From positions 69,535,910 to 69,599,909 of the forward strand of contig NC_133395.1 of assembly GCF_047511655.1 (NCBI RefSeq): a stretch of DNA of 64,000 nucleotides, in the 5' to 3' direction. Of this stretch, positions 12,470 to 24,840 are shown one piece after another. Both the position numbers and the translations under genes were made by a program. Within the stretch, counting starts at the first letter, position 1. Every line of letters starts with the position of its first letter. The notes under the pieces were generated by a model that was given only the letters and a program-made list of their open reading frames with translations, made no database searches and was not told where the DNA came from. This DNA comes from Castor canadensis. Lineage: Eukaryota; Chordata; Mammalia; Rodentia; Castoridae.

Positions 12470-12610
12470 CTGGCCCTCCATATCTGTGGGTTCTGCATCT
12501 GTAGATTTAATTAATTGTAGGTCAAAAAATGTTTTTAATTGCACAGACATGTACAGACTTTTTTCTTGTCTTTTTCCTGAAATAATACAGTATTACAACT
12601 GTGTATATAG
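12470..12610 (-). mobile_element. MER2-like Tigger fragment, outer part 1
   Basis: CCCTCCATATCTGTGGGTTC followed by TGCATCTGTAGATTTAATTA, then CATGTACAGACTTTTTTCTTG, is the MER2 (Tc1/mariner-Tigger) order. The element resumes at 12894 after an inserted element. Orientation is relative to the MER2 consensus as I remember it. Confidence 0.75.
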
Positions 12611-12893
12611 TTCAGAATTTTTTTTAGATTTGGGAATATTTGTATATAAAAATGAAATCTTAGGGACAGGACCTAAGTTTAAGCACAAAATTCATTCATG
12701 TTTCATATACACATATACACACATACACATAGCCTGAGGCTAATTTTATATAACATTTTAAATAACTTGTGAGCTCCATCACATGTGGACAGATATGGAA
12801 TTTGCCATTTATGGCATCATATCAGTACTTAAAAAGTTTAGGGTCTTGGAGCATTTCAGATTTTAGATTTTTGAGTTAGGGATGCTCAACCTG
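12611..12893 (+). mobile_element. Tigger-type TIR element nested in the MER2-like copy
   Basis: The segment runs from TTTGGGAATATTTGTATATA through TTTCATATACACATATACAC to GGAGCATTTCAGATTTTAG and ends in GGGATGCTCAACCTG. This is the same non-autonomous family as the copy at 38708-39032. The left terminal repeat is truncated. Confidence 0.75.
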
Positions 12894-13008
12894 AATAAGT
12901 AGAGATAATTTAAAGTATATGTGTTGGTTATATGCAAATACTATGTCATGTTATATAGGGATAGTTACAGATTTTAGTACCATTTGGAGGGTCCTAGATC
13001 CATCTCCT
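12894..13008 (-). mobile_element. MER2-like Tigger fragment, outer part 2
   Basis: AGAGATAATTTAAAGTATAT, then GGTTATATGCAAATACTATG, continues the MER2-like order broken at 12610. This shows the inner element inserted later. Confidence 0.75.
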
Positions 13009-13448
13009 CATGCCAAGGAGCATGGTAGAGATATTCCCTAAGGAATAATTGTGTGATTTTGATGGAAACAGAATAAGATGAAGAATCTTAATGTCTCAAT
13101 CTATCAGATTAACAGAAATTGAGCTTCACCAGTTTCAGTCAAGGTTTTTAAAGCTTACGTTCAACAGAAACAGTACCTTGGAGCCAATGATCTTTTTTGT
13201 TTTTTTCAAAAGACAAATGAAAGTCATTTAAAGTGTAAATAAAGTTAGAAAAAAATACAACTCCTCCCTTCACCTTAATGGGCACAATTTGAGTCTTTAT
13301 GACTTCTGATCTCTAGCAATGTGTATGCTTAGTTTTAAATGGCTATAATTATATATACATATTTATACCTACACACACACATACTGCACTTCATTTCACT
13401 TTTATCAGTCATAGTTTCTATTCTTATTACATACCAAATACAATTTCC
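13009..13448. other. No recognised feature
   Basis: AT-rich sequence with a short (CA)n run near 13371-13383. Confidence 0.4.
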
Positions 13449-13460
13449 TTATCATTTTAT

Positions 13461-13660
13461 TTATTTATTTTGGTAGTACTAGGGTTTGAACTCAGGGTCT
13501 TGTGCTTGCTAGGCAGGTGCTCTACCACTAGCCCTTTTTTGTATTGAGTATTTTCAAGATAGGATCTTGAGAATATTTTCCCACACTGCCCTCGAATTGC
13601 AATCCTTCTGCTCTTTGCCTCCTGAGTAGCTAGGACTATAGGTATAAGCCACTGGCTCCT
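13461..13660 (-). mobile_element. Composite SINE (one B1-like arm plus ID-like unit)
   Basis: The plus-strand view shows a T-rich start, GTTTGAACTCAGGGTCTTGT, GCTAGGCAGGTGCTCTACCA, then the B1-like arm ending at CCTGAGTAGCTAGGACTATA. TATCATTTTA occurs on both sides (about 13451 and 13662) as the likely target duplication. Confidence 0.85.
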
Positions 13661-13671
13661 GGCTATCATTT

Positions 13672-14179
13672 TAAATGATTGCAGAAAGTCTATGAAGTTG
13701 ATGGATAATAAATTACTTAAGCATCTTCACTTATTTAGGTGTAGGGGCTTTTACCAGTATTTCACCTAAAAGGTATATAGAAACCATTTACATTTCCTCC
13801 TTGAATTAATTCTTTCACATAGCAAATATGGTGACAAAGGCTTTGGAGGAAGAATAATTCGAGATCAGATTTCAACTTTGCTGCCTTTTAGGCAATGCGC
13901 CCATGAGAATATTAACTATCTCCTCTGAGCTCAGGTGCTTCTTCTTTGTGATGGTGCTAGTAAGTCTTAAATGAGAATGCAGATACAGCATGTAACACGT
14001 ATTTTCAATGTGTTAATAGCATAATGAAGGGCAGCCATTGTCTGCAGCAAAAATTTAGTATGATGTACAGAATTTCCCGATTTGCTACTTCCAAAACACA
14101 GTTCAGTAACCCCGTATACCCAATGCCTTTCAGAAGCCACTGTCTTCCATTTAAAGAGGAATTTTTTGCTTTTATTTCT
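13672..14179. other. Mostly unassigned, possible decayed MIR
   Basis: A weak MIR-like resemblance lies around 13860-13990. The rest is not recognised. Confidence 0.3.
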
Positions 14180-14860
14180 TATTAACAAGTAATAATTGTA
14201 TGTAATAATAAGGTTCAGTGTGATATTTCAGCACATGCATACAGCATGTACTAATTAAACCAGGGTAATTAGCATTTCCCTCTTCTTGCCATTTCTTTTA
14301 TGCTTGGGGTCTTTAAATTCCTCTCTTTTAGAACTTTACAAAGTATATAATAGATTACTATGAACCATAAATTACCCCACTAAGATATAAAACATTAGAA
14401 TTTATTACTTGTATCTATGTTTTGTTATTTGTTATTCAAACTTCCTCTATCCTCCCTCCCCAGTCTCTAGTAATCACAATTCTGTATTTAGGTCAACATT
14501 TTTTTTAGCTTCCACCTGTAAGAGAGATCATATAAGGCTTGTCTTCCTGTGCCTGGCTTATTTCACTTAACATACTGTCCTCCAGTACCATCCATTTTGC
14601 TGCAAAGGACAGGATTTCATTCTTCCTTATGGCTGAATAATACTCCATTGTCTATCTACACAACATTTTCTTTATCCCTTCACCAGGCAATGGGCACCTA
14701 GGATGGTCCACGTCTTAGCTATGGTGTCACCATAAACAAGGGTATGCTGATGTCTCTTGGGCAACCTGACTTCATTTCCTTTGGCTTATATACCCAGAAA
14801 TGGGAGAGCAGGTCATATGACAGGATCTATTTTTAGTTTTTTGAGGAATATCCCCGGTAA
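14180..14860 (-). mobile_element. Old L1 3' end
   Basis: Antisense L1 tail: AATTGTATGTAATAATAAGG, a TACCCCACTAAGATATAAAA block, GGCTGAATAATACTCCATTG (about 14631), ATACCCAGAAATGGGAGAGC and a TTTTTTGAGGAATATCCC end. The 3' end resembles that of the copy starting near 41445. Confidence 0.8.
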
Positions 14861-14861
14861 A

Positions 14862-16090
14862 GGGTGTGCTTTTTGATTGTTGGAATAGAAGCCAAGGTAT
14901 TCATCACATTAAGACCAAGTAAGAAGGGAAGATGGTCTTCATTAAGCAGAGCCTGGGGGACTGTTTGGAACATTGACAGATGAGAGATTCTAGACCACGC
15001 AGGAAAGTTGGAGAGTGGAGAAAGAGACAGCAAAAGGTGTTGCCCAGACAGTGAATCATAATCCTTTCATGTTCTTCAATGAATAAAGAGTAAGAACGCA
15101 ATTATGTTTTCATTTTTTTTCCCTGTGGCTGCTAAATTCTGCCTCTGGAATGTGGCTTTATTCTAAACATAAACAATGTGAATCCCTAAATGTATGCAGG
15201 TGACATCATCATCCTCACTCTTGTTAGTCATAGAAGTATACAATATTTACTCACAGACACGAGATCACTGAATGAAGAGGTAAAATCTCTTTCATAATGC
15301 CTGTTTTCTTAGAAAGATCACTCTGGTTTACCTGATGTGTATACTTTCCAAAGAATTAAGCTCCTCCCCTGGTCTTTTAAGTAGCTGGGTCTCCAGCTAG
15401 ATGGGGCCAGTTCCTCGTGCTTGTAATTGTCTCAGCAACTCAATTCTAGGTGTACACAACAACTACATCACAAATCGAGGTTTCATCTTGAGTGAATCTA
15501 ATTCTTAATAGTTTCTCAGGAGTTCAGTTTTTTAAAAGTTCAAATAGGATTTTTCTTACCTTCTTGACCTGAATACCCAAAGAAAAGCCAAGGACAAACA
15601 AAAAAGTCTGATTAGTACAAGGTTACAACTAAATTGAAAGCAAAATGTAAAACAGCAAAAACCACCAAGTAGGTCAATTCACAAGAGTCATGTATATTAT
15701 CAGTTCCATAAATAAATAAAGTCCCTGTCCAGAGAAAATAATTAGGAAATGTCTATCTTTGCATTTCAGGTGGCAACAGAAATGGTTCAGGCACTCACAC
15801 ATCCAGACAGAATGGCCACTTCAGTGACTCAGTCTTATTAAGTAGTAAATCTATAAGAACTCTTTAAAAAATTAATTTTCTGATCTCCACTAGTCTATAC
15901 TGATGGAAGCCATAGAGCCAGACCATATCTTCTGCCAGGAATAATTCACAACACAGCTTCTAGAGTTAAGGCAATATGTTGAAAACATTTTGGAAGTTGA
16001 TGAAATCTGTTTAGCAAGATATTACAGGTATTTCTGGAAATGTGGAGTGTCAAGGAAATATTAAGTGAGCAGCTTTTTTTAACATAAAAG
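14862..16090. other. No recognised feature
   Basis: AT-rich unique-looking sequence. Two overlapping short minus-strand frames at 14833-15101 are not supported as genes. Confidence 0.45.
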
Positions 16091-16106
16091 TATTTAAGCC
16101 ATTTTA

Positions 16107-16351
16107 TACAGTTATTCTTTCATTCATCCATCCAATCACTCATTTTGGCAGTACTGATGTTTGAACTTAGGGCCCCATACTTGCTAGGCAGGCACTCTAC
16201 CACTTAAGCCACGTTCCTCCAGCCCTTTTGGCTTCAGTTATTTTTCAGAAATGGTTTCAAGTTTTTGTCTGGGGTAGCCCCAGACCAAGATATTCCCAAT
16301 CTCCACCTCCCAAACAGCTTGGATTACAGGTGTGAGCTACTGTACCCGGTC
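16107..16351 (-). mobile_element. Composite SINE with target-site duplication
   Basis: A tRNA-like unit (GCTAGGCAGGCACTCTACCA) plus a B1-like arm ending TTGGATTACAGGTGTGAGCT. The perfect duplication TATTTAAGCCATTTTA flanks it at 16091-16106 and 16352-16367. Confidence 0.92.
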
Positions 16352-16367
16352 TATTTAAGCCATTTTA

Positions 16368-17787
16368 GTGGAAGGCTTGAGGTTCCATTGTATAGATTAA
16401 ATATAAAAGAAAGTTCCAATTCAGAAGCACTTGGTGAAAATAGTTTGGAACCTTGAGATGGAGGCCAACATCTAGGGTAGTGGGGCCTGGAGCATAGTTA
16501 AGTTCACCCTAGATAAACACATGTGCATGCACACACACACACACACACATCACAGGCTATAAAATTTATGCAAGTTTTTAAAATGTAATAAATAACCATG
16601 AATGGGAAAGAAGTGCCTTAGTGTCTTGGAGAGTGGGTGATAGATCAGTATGGGATAGGTAGCTGTTATCTTCAGTAAGCTGGTTTGCAAGTGAAGCTCG
16701 GATCTTTTTTAGCACAAGGATGAAATTATCCCCAACACATCCAATCAGCAGCAGCAACAGATGTTAGCAGTGCTCTGCTTCCAGCCTCCTAGATTGTTCT
16801 CTTCCTGCCAAATACCAAGATCCTCTTCATACGCAGGGAGCAGGGAAGGAGGGGTCCGCAGGTAACAGAAGGCAGTGTGCAGGAACAAATCTGATTTCAG
16901 CATCTTGAAAGAGGACCAATATTAAGACTCTAGAATTATCTTGTCTTTCTTGTTTGCTTTAATGTTGGCTCCTAACAGAACATCAGACTTGATTCCTTAT
17001 ACTAGCAGATGAAAAGTGTAAGATATGCCTCTTCTTCTAGCATGGGGTGATCAGCCTTTTAATGCGTCCTGTAAATACCCTTCAGAACAGTTGTTTGTTT
17101 GTTTGTTTTCTTCTTCTTTATGTGCTCTACCACAAATTTCCCAGGATAACTTATTCTGTAGATCCATCTTGGAAGATAGAGACCTGAGAACTCAATGATT
17201 GTGAAGGCACATTAACTGAAGAGATCTTCCTGAGATTAGGGCTATAACTTGTTTTGGTGTTACAAAGGAGTTTTACTTAAGAATAAATTTGTTGAACAGA
17301 ATCCTTCCCTCTACAAACTTAGGCTCATGCCCTGCTTTAGGAGCTGGAAACTTGATACAACAGACATTATACCGCACCTCCATAAGCATTAGCTAAATGC
17401 TCGGCATTATTTTGTGTTCTGGGAATTGCAGAAATGCCTGGCAAAGAGTTTTGTACTACACTAGCTGAAGGATTAAAAGATAATGTGTGCTAGAGACAGT
17501 CCTAATCTGTTACAAAAATAAAACAAAGAGAAAACACCATGCTAGATATTAAAATGTAAGTTTTGCAGTGATTGAAATCCTTGCATAGAAATAGTCAAGA
17601 GCACAGAGAAATCAGGAGGAAATCAGTTAGGTCTAGGTAGAAAGCATGTTGACGTGAAAAGAGCAAAAAGCAACACCATGACCATCAGCACTTTCTGACA
17701 ATGATGAGGAAGGGAGAGAAGAGAAACCGTCTCCTGAGGCCCATCACTTACACTGAGGCCATGTCCCCACAGGACCTCTGATGAAAA
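16368..17787. other. Unassigned sequence with simple repeats
   Basis: Contains a (CA)n microsatellite at about 16527-16549 and a (GTTT)n tract at about 17090-17109. No gene or repeat family is recognised in the rest. Confidence 0.45.
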
Positions 17788-17788
17788 G

Positions 17789-17969
17789 CAGCTGTTCTCA
17801 CATTGTCACCCTGGGTGCAGCATCAGAACCAGTTGGAATGGGTTAGAAATGTTCAGTCTTAGGCCCTGGTTTACCCACTAAATCAGGGACTCTGGGGGTG
17901 AGGGCCAGCACTATGCATTTTAAATTTTTCAATGGTTTCCAATGCCTGCTACAGTTTGAGAACAACTGA
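17789..17969 (+). mobile_element. MER5-like hAT DNA transposon
   Basis: Order matches MER5A: GTTCTCACATTG at the left, GCATCAGAACCAG, AGGCCCTGG, ACTAAATCAGGGACTCTGGG, and the terminal repeat AGTTTGAGAACAACTG at the right. This is a non-autonomous relic of about 180 bp. Confidence 0.8.
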
Positions 17970-20870
17970 CGTTATTTAATTAATTAAACTTTCTATACTG
18001 CATATCCGTGGGATGTGTGTGTGTATGTGTATGTGTGCGTTTATGTGTTTGAATATGTTACCTAAAAATTTTTTAAAGGATATTAACGTTCCTGTTTTTG
18101 CTTGTTTTAACTTAGTGGTGTTAGTGGAGAGAATAATAAACAAAAGTGGTTGCAATAAATGACAAGAAGTAATCTAAAATGATAGGAAAAGACTAACAGG
18201 AAAATATACACACTTTTAAAATTTTCTTTTACTTAACAGTTGTGTTGAGGATGAATCTCTTAAAATTCTCTTGATGTAAAAATTGTATTTGTTCCATTTG
18301 GAAGCAACCTTGGGTATTTCAGTTGCTACCTTCTCAATTCATAGATGAGAAATCTGAACAGGGTAAGGTTTTACTGACATGCCGAGGTTCATGATTATGG
18401 GTATGAGGAAGAGAGATCTCAGGTAAAAGTTTAAATAGAATAAGTGTTCTTGACTAGAAGAGGGTGATAAAAATGCTTCTCTACACTTTATGTTGTTTTA
18501 TGGGCTCACTTATGCTCCTGCTGTATTATTGGAAGAACACATGCTCTCTCAGGAGGTCAGCGCCTGGACCAGCACAGTTGATAGGGCCCCAGCTGCAAGG
18601 CTGCCTTTGCCAGGGGAATGAATGAGTCTTTTCACTCCTGTTTTTTCTCTCTCCCGGGCCAGGCACATAATCAGCACAGGCCCCCACTTTCCCTCTATGT
18701 CACATTCTTCAATTCTGGAAGGAAACCATAAGCGACTTGGCCAGAAAGGATTGCTCTTCAGTGAGTAAAAAGATAAACTTATTACTATCACTATTCACCA
18801 TTGATTTACTTATACTCTCTCTTCCTCCTTCTTTCAGAAGGTATTTAATGGTACGGGGGCTTTATTTTGAAGGGCTGGTTCTGCCAGTCTGCTACCAGAT
18901 CTCCACATGTTCAGGTGAGGGTATGGAAACTCAGGCCTGGATCCATGTCTTCATTGTTTCTACTGTACCAAGTTTCATTTCCTTTCCTACAATGAGGGCT
19001 GCATAAATACTTGGTGAACGAGTGAATGTGAGAGAATAATGAAGGAAAATGTTAATGTAAATATAGGGAAATTTTCTTGTTTGTTGAGTGAAAAGGATAG
19101 TTCCTGAGAATTGAATCCTTTGTTTTTACTTAACTTTTAGAAGTAAAGGCAATAAGAGGGTCTGGAACAAATTAAGTGTTTCCTTCTGCCTGGGCCTCTT
19201 ACTGTTTAAAGTTTTACAAACAATGAAGGTGGGCAAGATGTTGACACTTGGGAGAAAAAAGACAGAGGCAAATGACCTTGGAAGAAAAATCAATAACTGA
19301 CTTAAATTAGGAAAAATTAGAAGTATTTAAATAAAAGAATCTGCAAATTATTTTTTAATTTTTTAATACTATGGTATAGTATATTAGCATTTTTAGGTTT
19401 GACTTTTAGTAATAACTAGTAAAAAGGTAAGACAAACATATATAATACACAGACAGCTTGACTTCTCTAATATTAAACTTCACATATGATAAACAACTGA
19501 TCAAATTAATACTCTACTAGGAAAGGCATACAAATGACATGTTAGAAATAACTTCTTATTGACATTTTTTTATGTAAGGAAGGGAAAAAATATCTTGTCA
19601 GGACAATCATAGAAATAGTGGGAAAATAGTATTCTATTATATAATAAACATGATCTCACTAAATTCTGTCATTTTTATGATCATTTTTTTCCTCAGGCAG
19701 TTCAGGTTGATTTGTGTTCCTCTGAAAGCTCACTTCAGCCTAGCCAGAGAGGAAACACGACTGTGTTGTTTATTTTTGCAGCCTCAGCAACTAATATAGT
19801 GGTGACACACTGGCAAAATGGAAGGGAAAGGAAGGAACAAAGTAACAATCTATTTTTTGTTAAATCTATTTTTTTTGTTTTGTTAAAATATTACTGAATG
19901 TTTTCTTCAAAGAAAAGCTATAAGCTTTAAAGTTTTACAGACATGATCATTTAACTACTGGCATGGATTGATATATGTGTTAAATCCTTTCCTTGATTAT
20001 AATATTTCAACCTAAAGCATATTACAATGAGACTAAGGAATGCCCATATAAATCGTGTACCTTAAATATGCAGAGGCAAATGATTTTTCAACCTTACTCT
20101 GAGAATGTTAATTTTAAAAGCTTGGGAAAATAACTCAAGTATCTATTATATACTTGGAACAATATACATTTTGATAGAACTAGAACCCTATACCAGATGC
20201 CTAGATTATCATGCTGTTAGGTGTGTTGATATCACCTATGAAGCAGCAATTGTGTTTCTCAACAAGCCTAAGAAAACACTGCCATTTACCCCTCTTTTTT
20301 CCTTCAAAGTAAACTGTTTTAAAACAAAACAAATATGCATGTAGGTTTTCAGCCTTTTATAAGTCATATATATCTTAGATCTTAACTGCACTAAAATTTT
20401 GGTAGAATCTGAGTTGAATGTCATAAATGGAGTCAGGGAATATGCACATAATAGGTGCACAAATATTTGATAGTCATTGAAATTGCCCATCCAGAAAAAT
20501 CATTTTATATGGACAGAGAGTTGAAGTTGGAAGAGAAATTTAAGGTTATTTTTGAAATGATAAGAAAGGGTAGAGGGAGGCATGCCAGATAATAGAGGTG
20601 GTGAAGGTAGTAGTGGAGCTGAGGTGGTGTGACAGTTTTGGTGTAGGTATAGGACAAGGTTCCATGAAGTTTAAGGAATTTGAGAAAGATCTAGAAAACA
20701 AACAGCTGTGAAATGCAAACTGTGTTCTGGAACACAGTTTACCTGGTAGAAGTCAGGTAAAAATAGAAAAAGAAGAGAGATAAGGCTGAGTAGGATCCTT
20801 AGCCTTGAATGCTTTTCTAAAAAACTTTTAGATTTATTTTCCAGGTAATATGGAATAATTCAAGGAGGAG
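17970..20870. other. Unassigned AT-rich sequence
   Basis: Contains a (GT)n-like tract at about 18014-18050, a faint MIR-like patch near 18320-18420 and L2-like ends near 18960-19030 and 20435-20475. No gene is recognised. Confidence 0.4.
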
Positions 20871-20890
20871 AGTGAACAGACTGTGTTTTA

Positions 20891-23254
20891 TTTTATTTAT
20901 TCTTTTTAATCTTTTTTAATTTGGATATATTCACAGGGGGGATTAATAGTGACAGTTCTGATTAGTCTTATATTGTATATTATTTACATTGCCCCCATCT
21001 CTCCCTCTCAGCCCCCTCCCCACCCTACTTAAAGCAATTGCAAGAGGTTTTTTAGTTCTGTTTCATATGTGAAGTCCATCAACTGTATACCATCATCTTA
21101 ATCTCCTTCCTTCTCCCTTTCCCCTTCTATTAGTATCTCCCACACACACACACACATATACACTATGCCTATTTTATAGTCCAATTTATAGTTTCAATTA
21201 TTAATATTTGAGTTGATGTTCAAAGGGGTGTCTCAATGCATGCTCACTGTGGGTGTGCTTTACTTTGTTCTGTTCAATCCCTTCAAATACTCTCCCTTAC
21301 CCCTTTATCTCACACACCTCCATTATTCAACAGCTTTCAGTACACATCCTTATATTGTCTACCTTTACATCTTGTGGTATGCGATATTATTGATGCTCTG
21401 TCATTCTCTTTTCCTTTCTCTCTTTCCCCACATTCCCCAGAGTAGTTCCACTGTTATAAATCTGTTCTACAACTGAGTTTGTATATGATCATGCTTATTT
21501 TTGTGTATATGTTTATCTTCAGATCTATCTTCCATGTATGAGAGAAAATATGTGTCTTTTGTGTTTCTGCTTCTGGCTAACTTCACTTAACATAATTTCC
21601 TCCACTTGCATCCATTTACCTTCAAACCCCATGTCATTATTTCCTGTGGCTGAGTAATACTCCATTGTGTATATATACCACAATTTCATAATCCATTCAT
21701 CAGTTGTAGGGCATCTAGGTTGTGAATAGTGCTGCAATGAACATTGATTTTCAGGTGTCTCTGCTGTATCCTGTATTACATTCTTTTGGGTAGATGCACA
21801 GGATCAGAATCACTGGATCATATGGCAGTTCTATCTCTACTTTTTTGAAGAGTCTCCATACTGCTTTCCATAGTGATTGTACTAATTTGCATTCCCACCA
21901 GCAGTGTATAAGGGTTTTGTTTCAGCACATCCTCACCATCATTTGCTGTTGTTGTTACCCTTAATTCTAACTGAGGTGAGACAAAATCTAAGTGTTGTTT
22001 TCATTTGCATCTCTTTTATAACTAGAGAAGTTGAACACTTCTTCATGTGTTTACCAGCCATTTGTACCTCTTCCTTTGAGAATTCCCTGTTTAATTCATG
22101 AGCCCATTTCTTCGTTGGAATGTTGATTCCTTGGGAGCTGAGTTTTTTGAGTTCCCTGTAGATTCTGGATATTAGTCCCTTATCAGATGAGCAGATGGCA
22201 AAGATTTTCTCCCATTCTGTGGGCTGTCTCTTGAGCCTGGTGACTATTTCCTTTGCTGTGCAGAAGCTCTTTGGTTTGAGGCAGTCCCATTTGTTCATTA
22301 TTTCTCTTAGACGCTGAGCCTTTTGAGTTCTGTTTAGGAAGTCGTTCCCCATACCTATCTGTTACAGTGTATTTCCTACTGCTTCTTGGAATTGTTTCAA
22401 AGTTTCAGGCCCTATATGAAGGTCTTTGATCCACTTTGAGTTGATTTTGGTACAGGGTAAAAGACAAGGATCTAGTTTCAGTCTTCTACATGTGCATATC
22501 CAGTTTTCCCAGCAGCATTTGTTGACGATGCTGTCTTTTCTCCATTGTGTGTTTTGGGCTCCTTTGTCAAAAATCAGTTGGCTATAGATGCATGGGTTTA
22601 TGTCTCAATCTTCTATTCTAATCCATTGGTCTTCCTGTCTGTTTTTGTGCCAATACCATTCTGTTTTTATTGTTATGGCTCTATAGTGTAGTTTGAAGTC
22701 GGGTATCCTGATGTCTCCAGCTTTGGACTTTTTGCTCAGAATTGCTTTAGCTATTCAAGGTCTTTTGTGTTTCCATATGTATTTCATGATTTTTTTTTCT
22801 ATTTCTGTGCAGAATGTCACTGGAATTTTGATAGGGATTGTATTGCACATGTAGATTGCTTTTGGTAGTATGGCCATTTTCACAATGTTGATTCTACTGA
22901 TCGATGAGCATGGAAGGTCACTCTTCTGATGTCTTATTTGATTTCTCTCTCCAGTAGTTTTTATTAAAAAGGTCTTTGGTTTATTTTGTTAAGTTTATTC
23001 TGAGGTATTTTATTGGTTTTGAGGCTATTATAAATGGGATTGTTTCCTGATTTCTTTCTGAGTCTTTGTGTTGTTGGTATATAGAAATCTACTGATTTCT
23101 GTATATTAATTTTGTATCCTACTACTTTGCTGAAAGAGTTTCTGATTTCTAGTAGTTTTTTGTTACAGTTTTTGGGGTCTCTTAGGTATAGGATCATATC
23201 ATCTGCAAATAGGGATAGTTTGACTTCTTCCTCCCCTATTTTAAAAGGGATTCA
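20891..23254 (-). mobile_element. 5'-truncated L1 with 16-bp target-site duplication
   Basis: A 2.4-kb L1 copy on the minus strand covers the 3'UTR and the C-terminal part of ORF2. Frames such as 21939-22352 ([20 protein letters not shown]) are typical of the ORF2 C-terminal region, but stops and frame changes break it, so it is not coding. The perfect duplication AACAGACTGTGTTTTA at 20875-20890 and 23255-23270 delimits it. The T-rich left end is the poly(A) tail seen in reverse. Confidence 0.95.
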
Positions 23255-23354
23255 AACAGACTGTGTTTTAGAGAACACTGTTCACATCTGGAGGAATGGC
23301 TCATTTTGATCAGAGAGAGGAGGCTTTCTCAGAAATCCAGATAAGAAATGAAAA

Positions 23355-23822
23355 GACCAGGGCTGGACATGGTGACCCATACCTGTCATCCCAGATACTT
23401 GGGAGGTAGAAATCGAGAGGATCATGGTCCAAGGCCCGCCCAGGCAAAAAAGTTAGTGAAAGTCCATCTCAACAAATAACTTAGGTATGGTAGTACATGT
23501 TTGTAACCCCAGTTATTCAGGAAGCATAGGTAGGAAGATCAAAGTCTGAGGTTGGCTGGGGTAAAAGCAGGAGACTGGATTCAAAAAATAACTAAAGCAC
23601 TGGGTGTCAATGGTTCACACCTGTATTTCTAGCTACTGAGGAGGGAGAGATCAGGAAAATCATGGTTCGAAGCCAGCCCCAGGGAGGTAGGTCTCAAGAC
23701 ACTATCTCAAAAAAACTCAGCTCAAAAGAGGGTTGATGGAGTGGCTCAAGCACTAAAAGTGCCTGCCTTGAAAGTGTGAAACCCTGTGTTCAAACCCCAG
23801 TGCCACCAAAAAAAGAAAATAA
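23355..23822 (+). mobile_element. Long multi-arm composite SINE
   Basis: Three B1/7SL-like arms follow one another (about 23362-23480, 23481-23595, 23596-23715). They are followed by an ID-like unit (about 23725-23808) ending in CCCAGTGCCACCAAAAAAAG. Each arm starts with a GGTGNNNCATACCTGT-like motif and is separated from the next by an A-rich linker. At about 455 bp it is longer than the one- or two-arm copies elsewhere in the window. Confidence 0.8.
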
Positions 23823-24540
23823 ATCACAAGTCTGATAGAGGATTGGCTCTATCAATTGCTCAAAACCAGTTTGAAGGTTTTGATGGTTGGTTCTGCACAT
23901 AAAGAGTTAAGGAGACCTGAGAATGAGCTTTTATCCCCATAGGTGGGCACTTTATAGTGAGGAGATGTCTTTAGTCTATACATGCATTCCACAAATATTA
24001 ATCAACAACTATTCTCTTGCAGGCATTGTACTAGATTCTGGAGCTACAGAGATTAAAAGATATAAACATTAGTCTGTGGTGTTAAAAATTAGATCTATCG
24101 TCATCAAAATATTGCAACATATATGACCAATATCCTTCATGTATGCTCATAGAAATGTGGATACTTATCAACAGGCAGTTCACAGGAGAAGAAATATGAA
24201 GAGATACTTGGCTTTCCTAGGGTTCAAACGAAGTTTGCTTTAAATAAAGTAAAAAAATATGTGGGGAGAAAGTCTGGCAGATCAGTGAAAAAGAATAACA
24301 ATAAAAATACATCCCAATTTTATAGACACACTGACAGTGGTAAAAATTAAAAGTGGATATGCGAACCTGTTATTAGTGATTCTCTCCAGACAATGAGCTA
24401 TAGATCTAGTGGGTTTTACCTGATTTTTTGTACTTTTTATCTTATATTGTACTTTTTGCCTACTCTAATTATGTGTTGCTTCTATAAGCTAAAAATAACC
24501 AGTAATGCTATTTCTACTCTGATAAAGTGCATTGAAGACT
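23823..24540. other. Unassigned, with possible old repeat start
   Basis: At 24000-24060 the order ATCAACAACTATTCTCTTGC, CATTGTACTAGATTCTGGAG resembles the 5' part of the ancient repeat family at 10240-11011. The rest is not recognised. Confidence 0.35.
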
Positions 24541-24840
24541 AGAGAATGGAAGGAGAACAGTACTGACAGTGGAGGGCAGGTAGAAGGGGTTGGAAGTGGG
24601 GACTGTTGGTTGGAGTTGCTAGTGGTTCTGCATCCCATAGCACTGAAAGACAGCCAGGAAGTTGTGGAAAAGATATTGGCTCTTATCCTAAAGATAATAG
24701 GAATCCAGAATATCTTCTGATCAGGAGAGAGACATGGCCCACTGTGACAATCTCTGAGGACAGTGTGGAGAATAGATGAAAGGGGGTTGAAGAGGGACAG
24801 GAAGGTCATATAGAAGGCCTCCACTAAAGTATTGTTCACA
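24541..24840 (+). repeat. Second copy of the unassigned ancient repeat
   Basis: GATCAGGAGAGAGACATGGC, GACAGTGTGGAGAATAGATG and GGGTTGAAGAGGGACAGGAA follow the order of the middle of the repeat at 10240-11011. Confidence 0.45.

Noticed and set aside
16527..16549. (CA)n run considered as a CRISPR-like or satellite array
   Set aside because: It is a simple dinucleotide microsatellite. No spaced direct repeats occur anywhere in the window, and the DNA is mammalian.
21939..22352. Open frame of 137 codons on the minus strand
   Set aside because: It is the C-terminal part of L1 ORF2 in a truncated copy, not a host gene.
24489..24839. Open frame of 116 codons on the minus strand
   Set aside because: It is antisense to an ancient repeat and overlaps another open frame on the plus strand.
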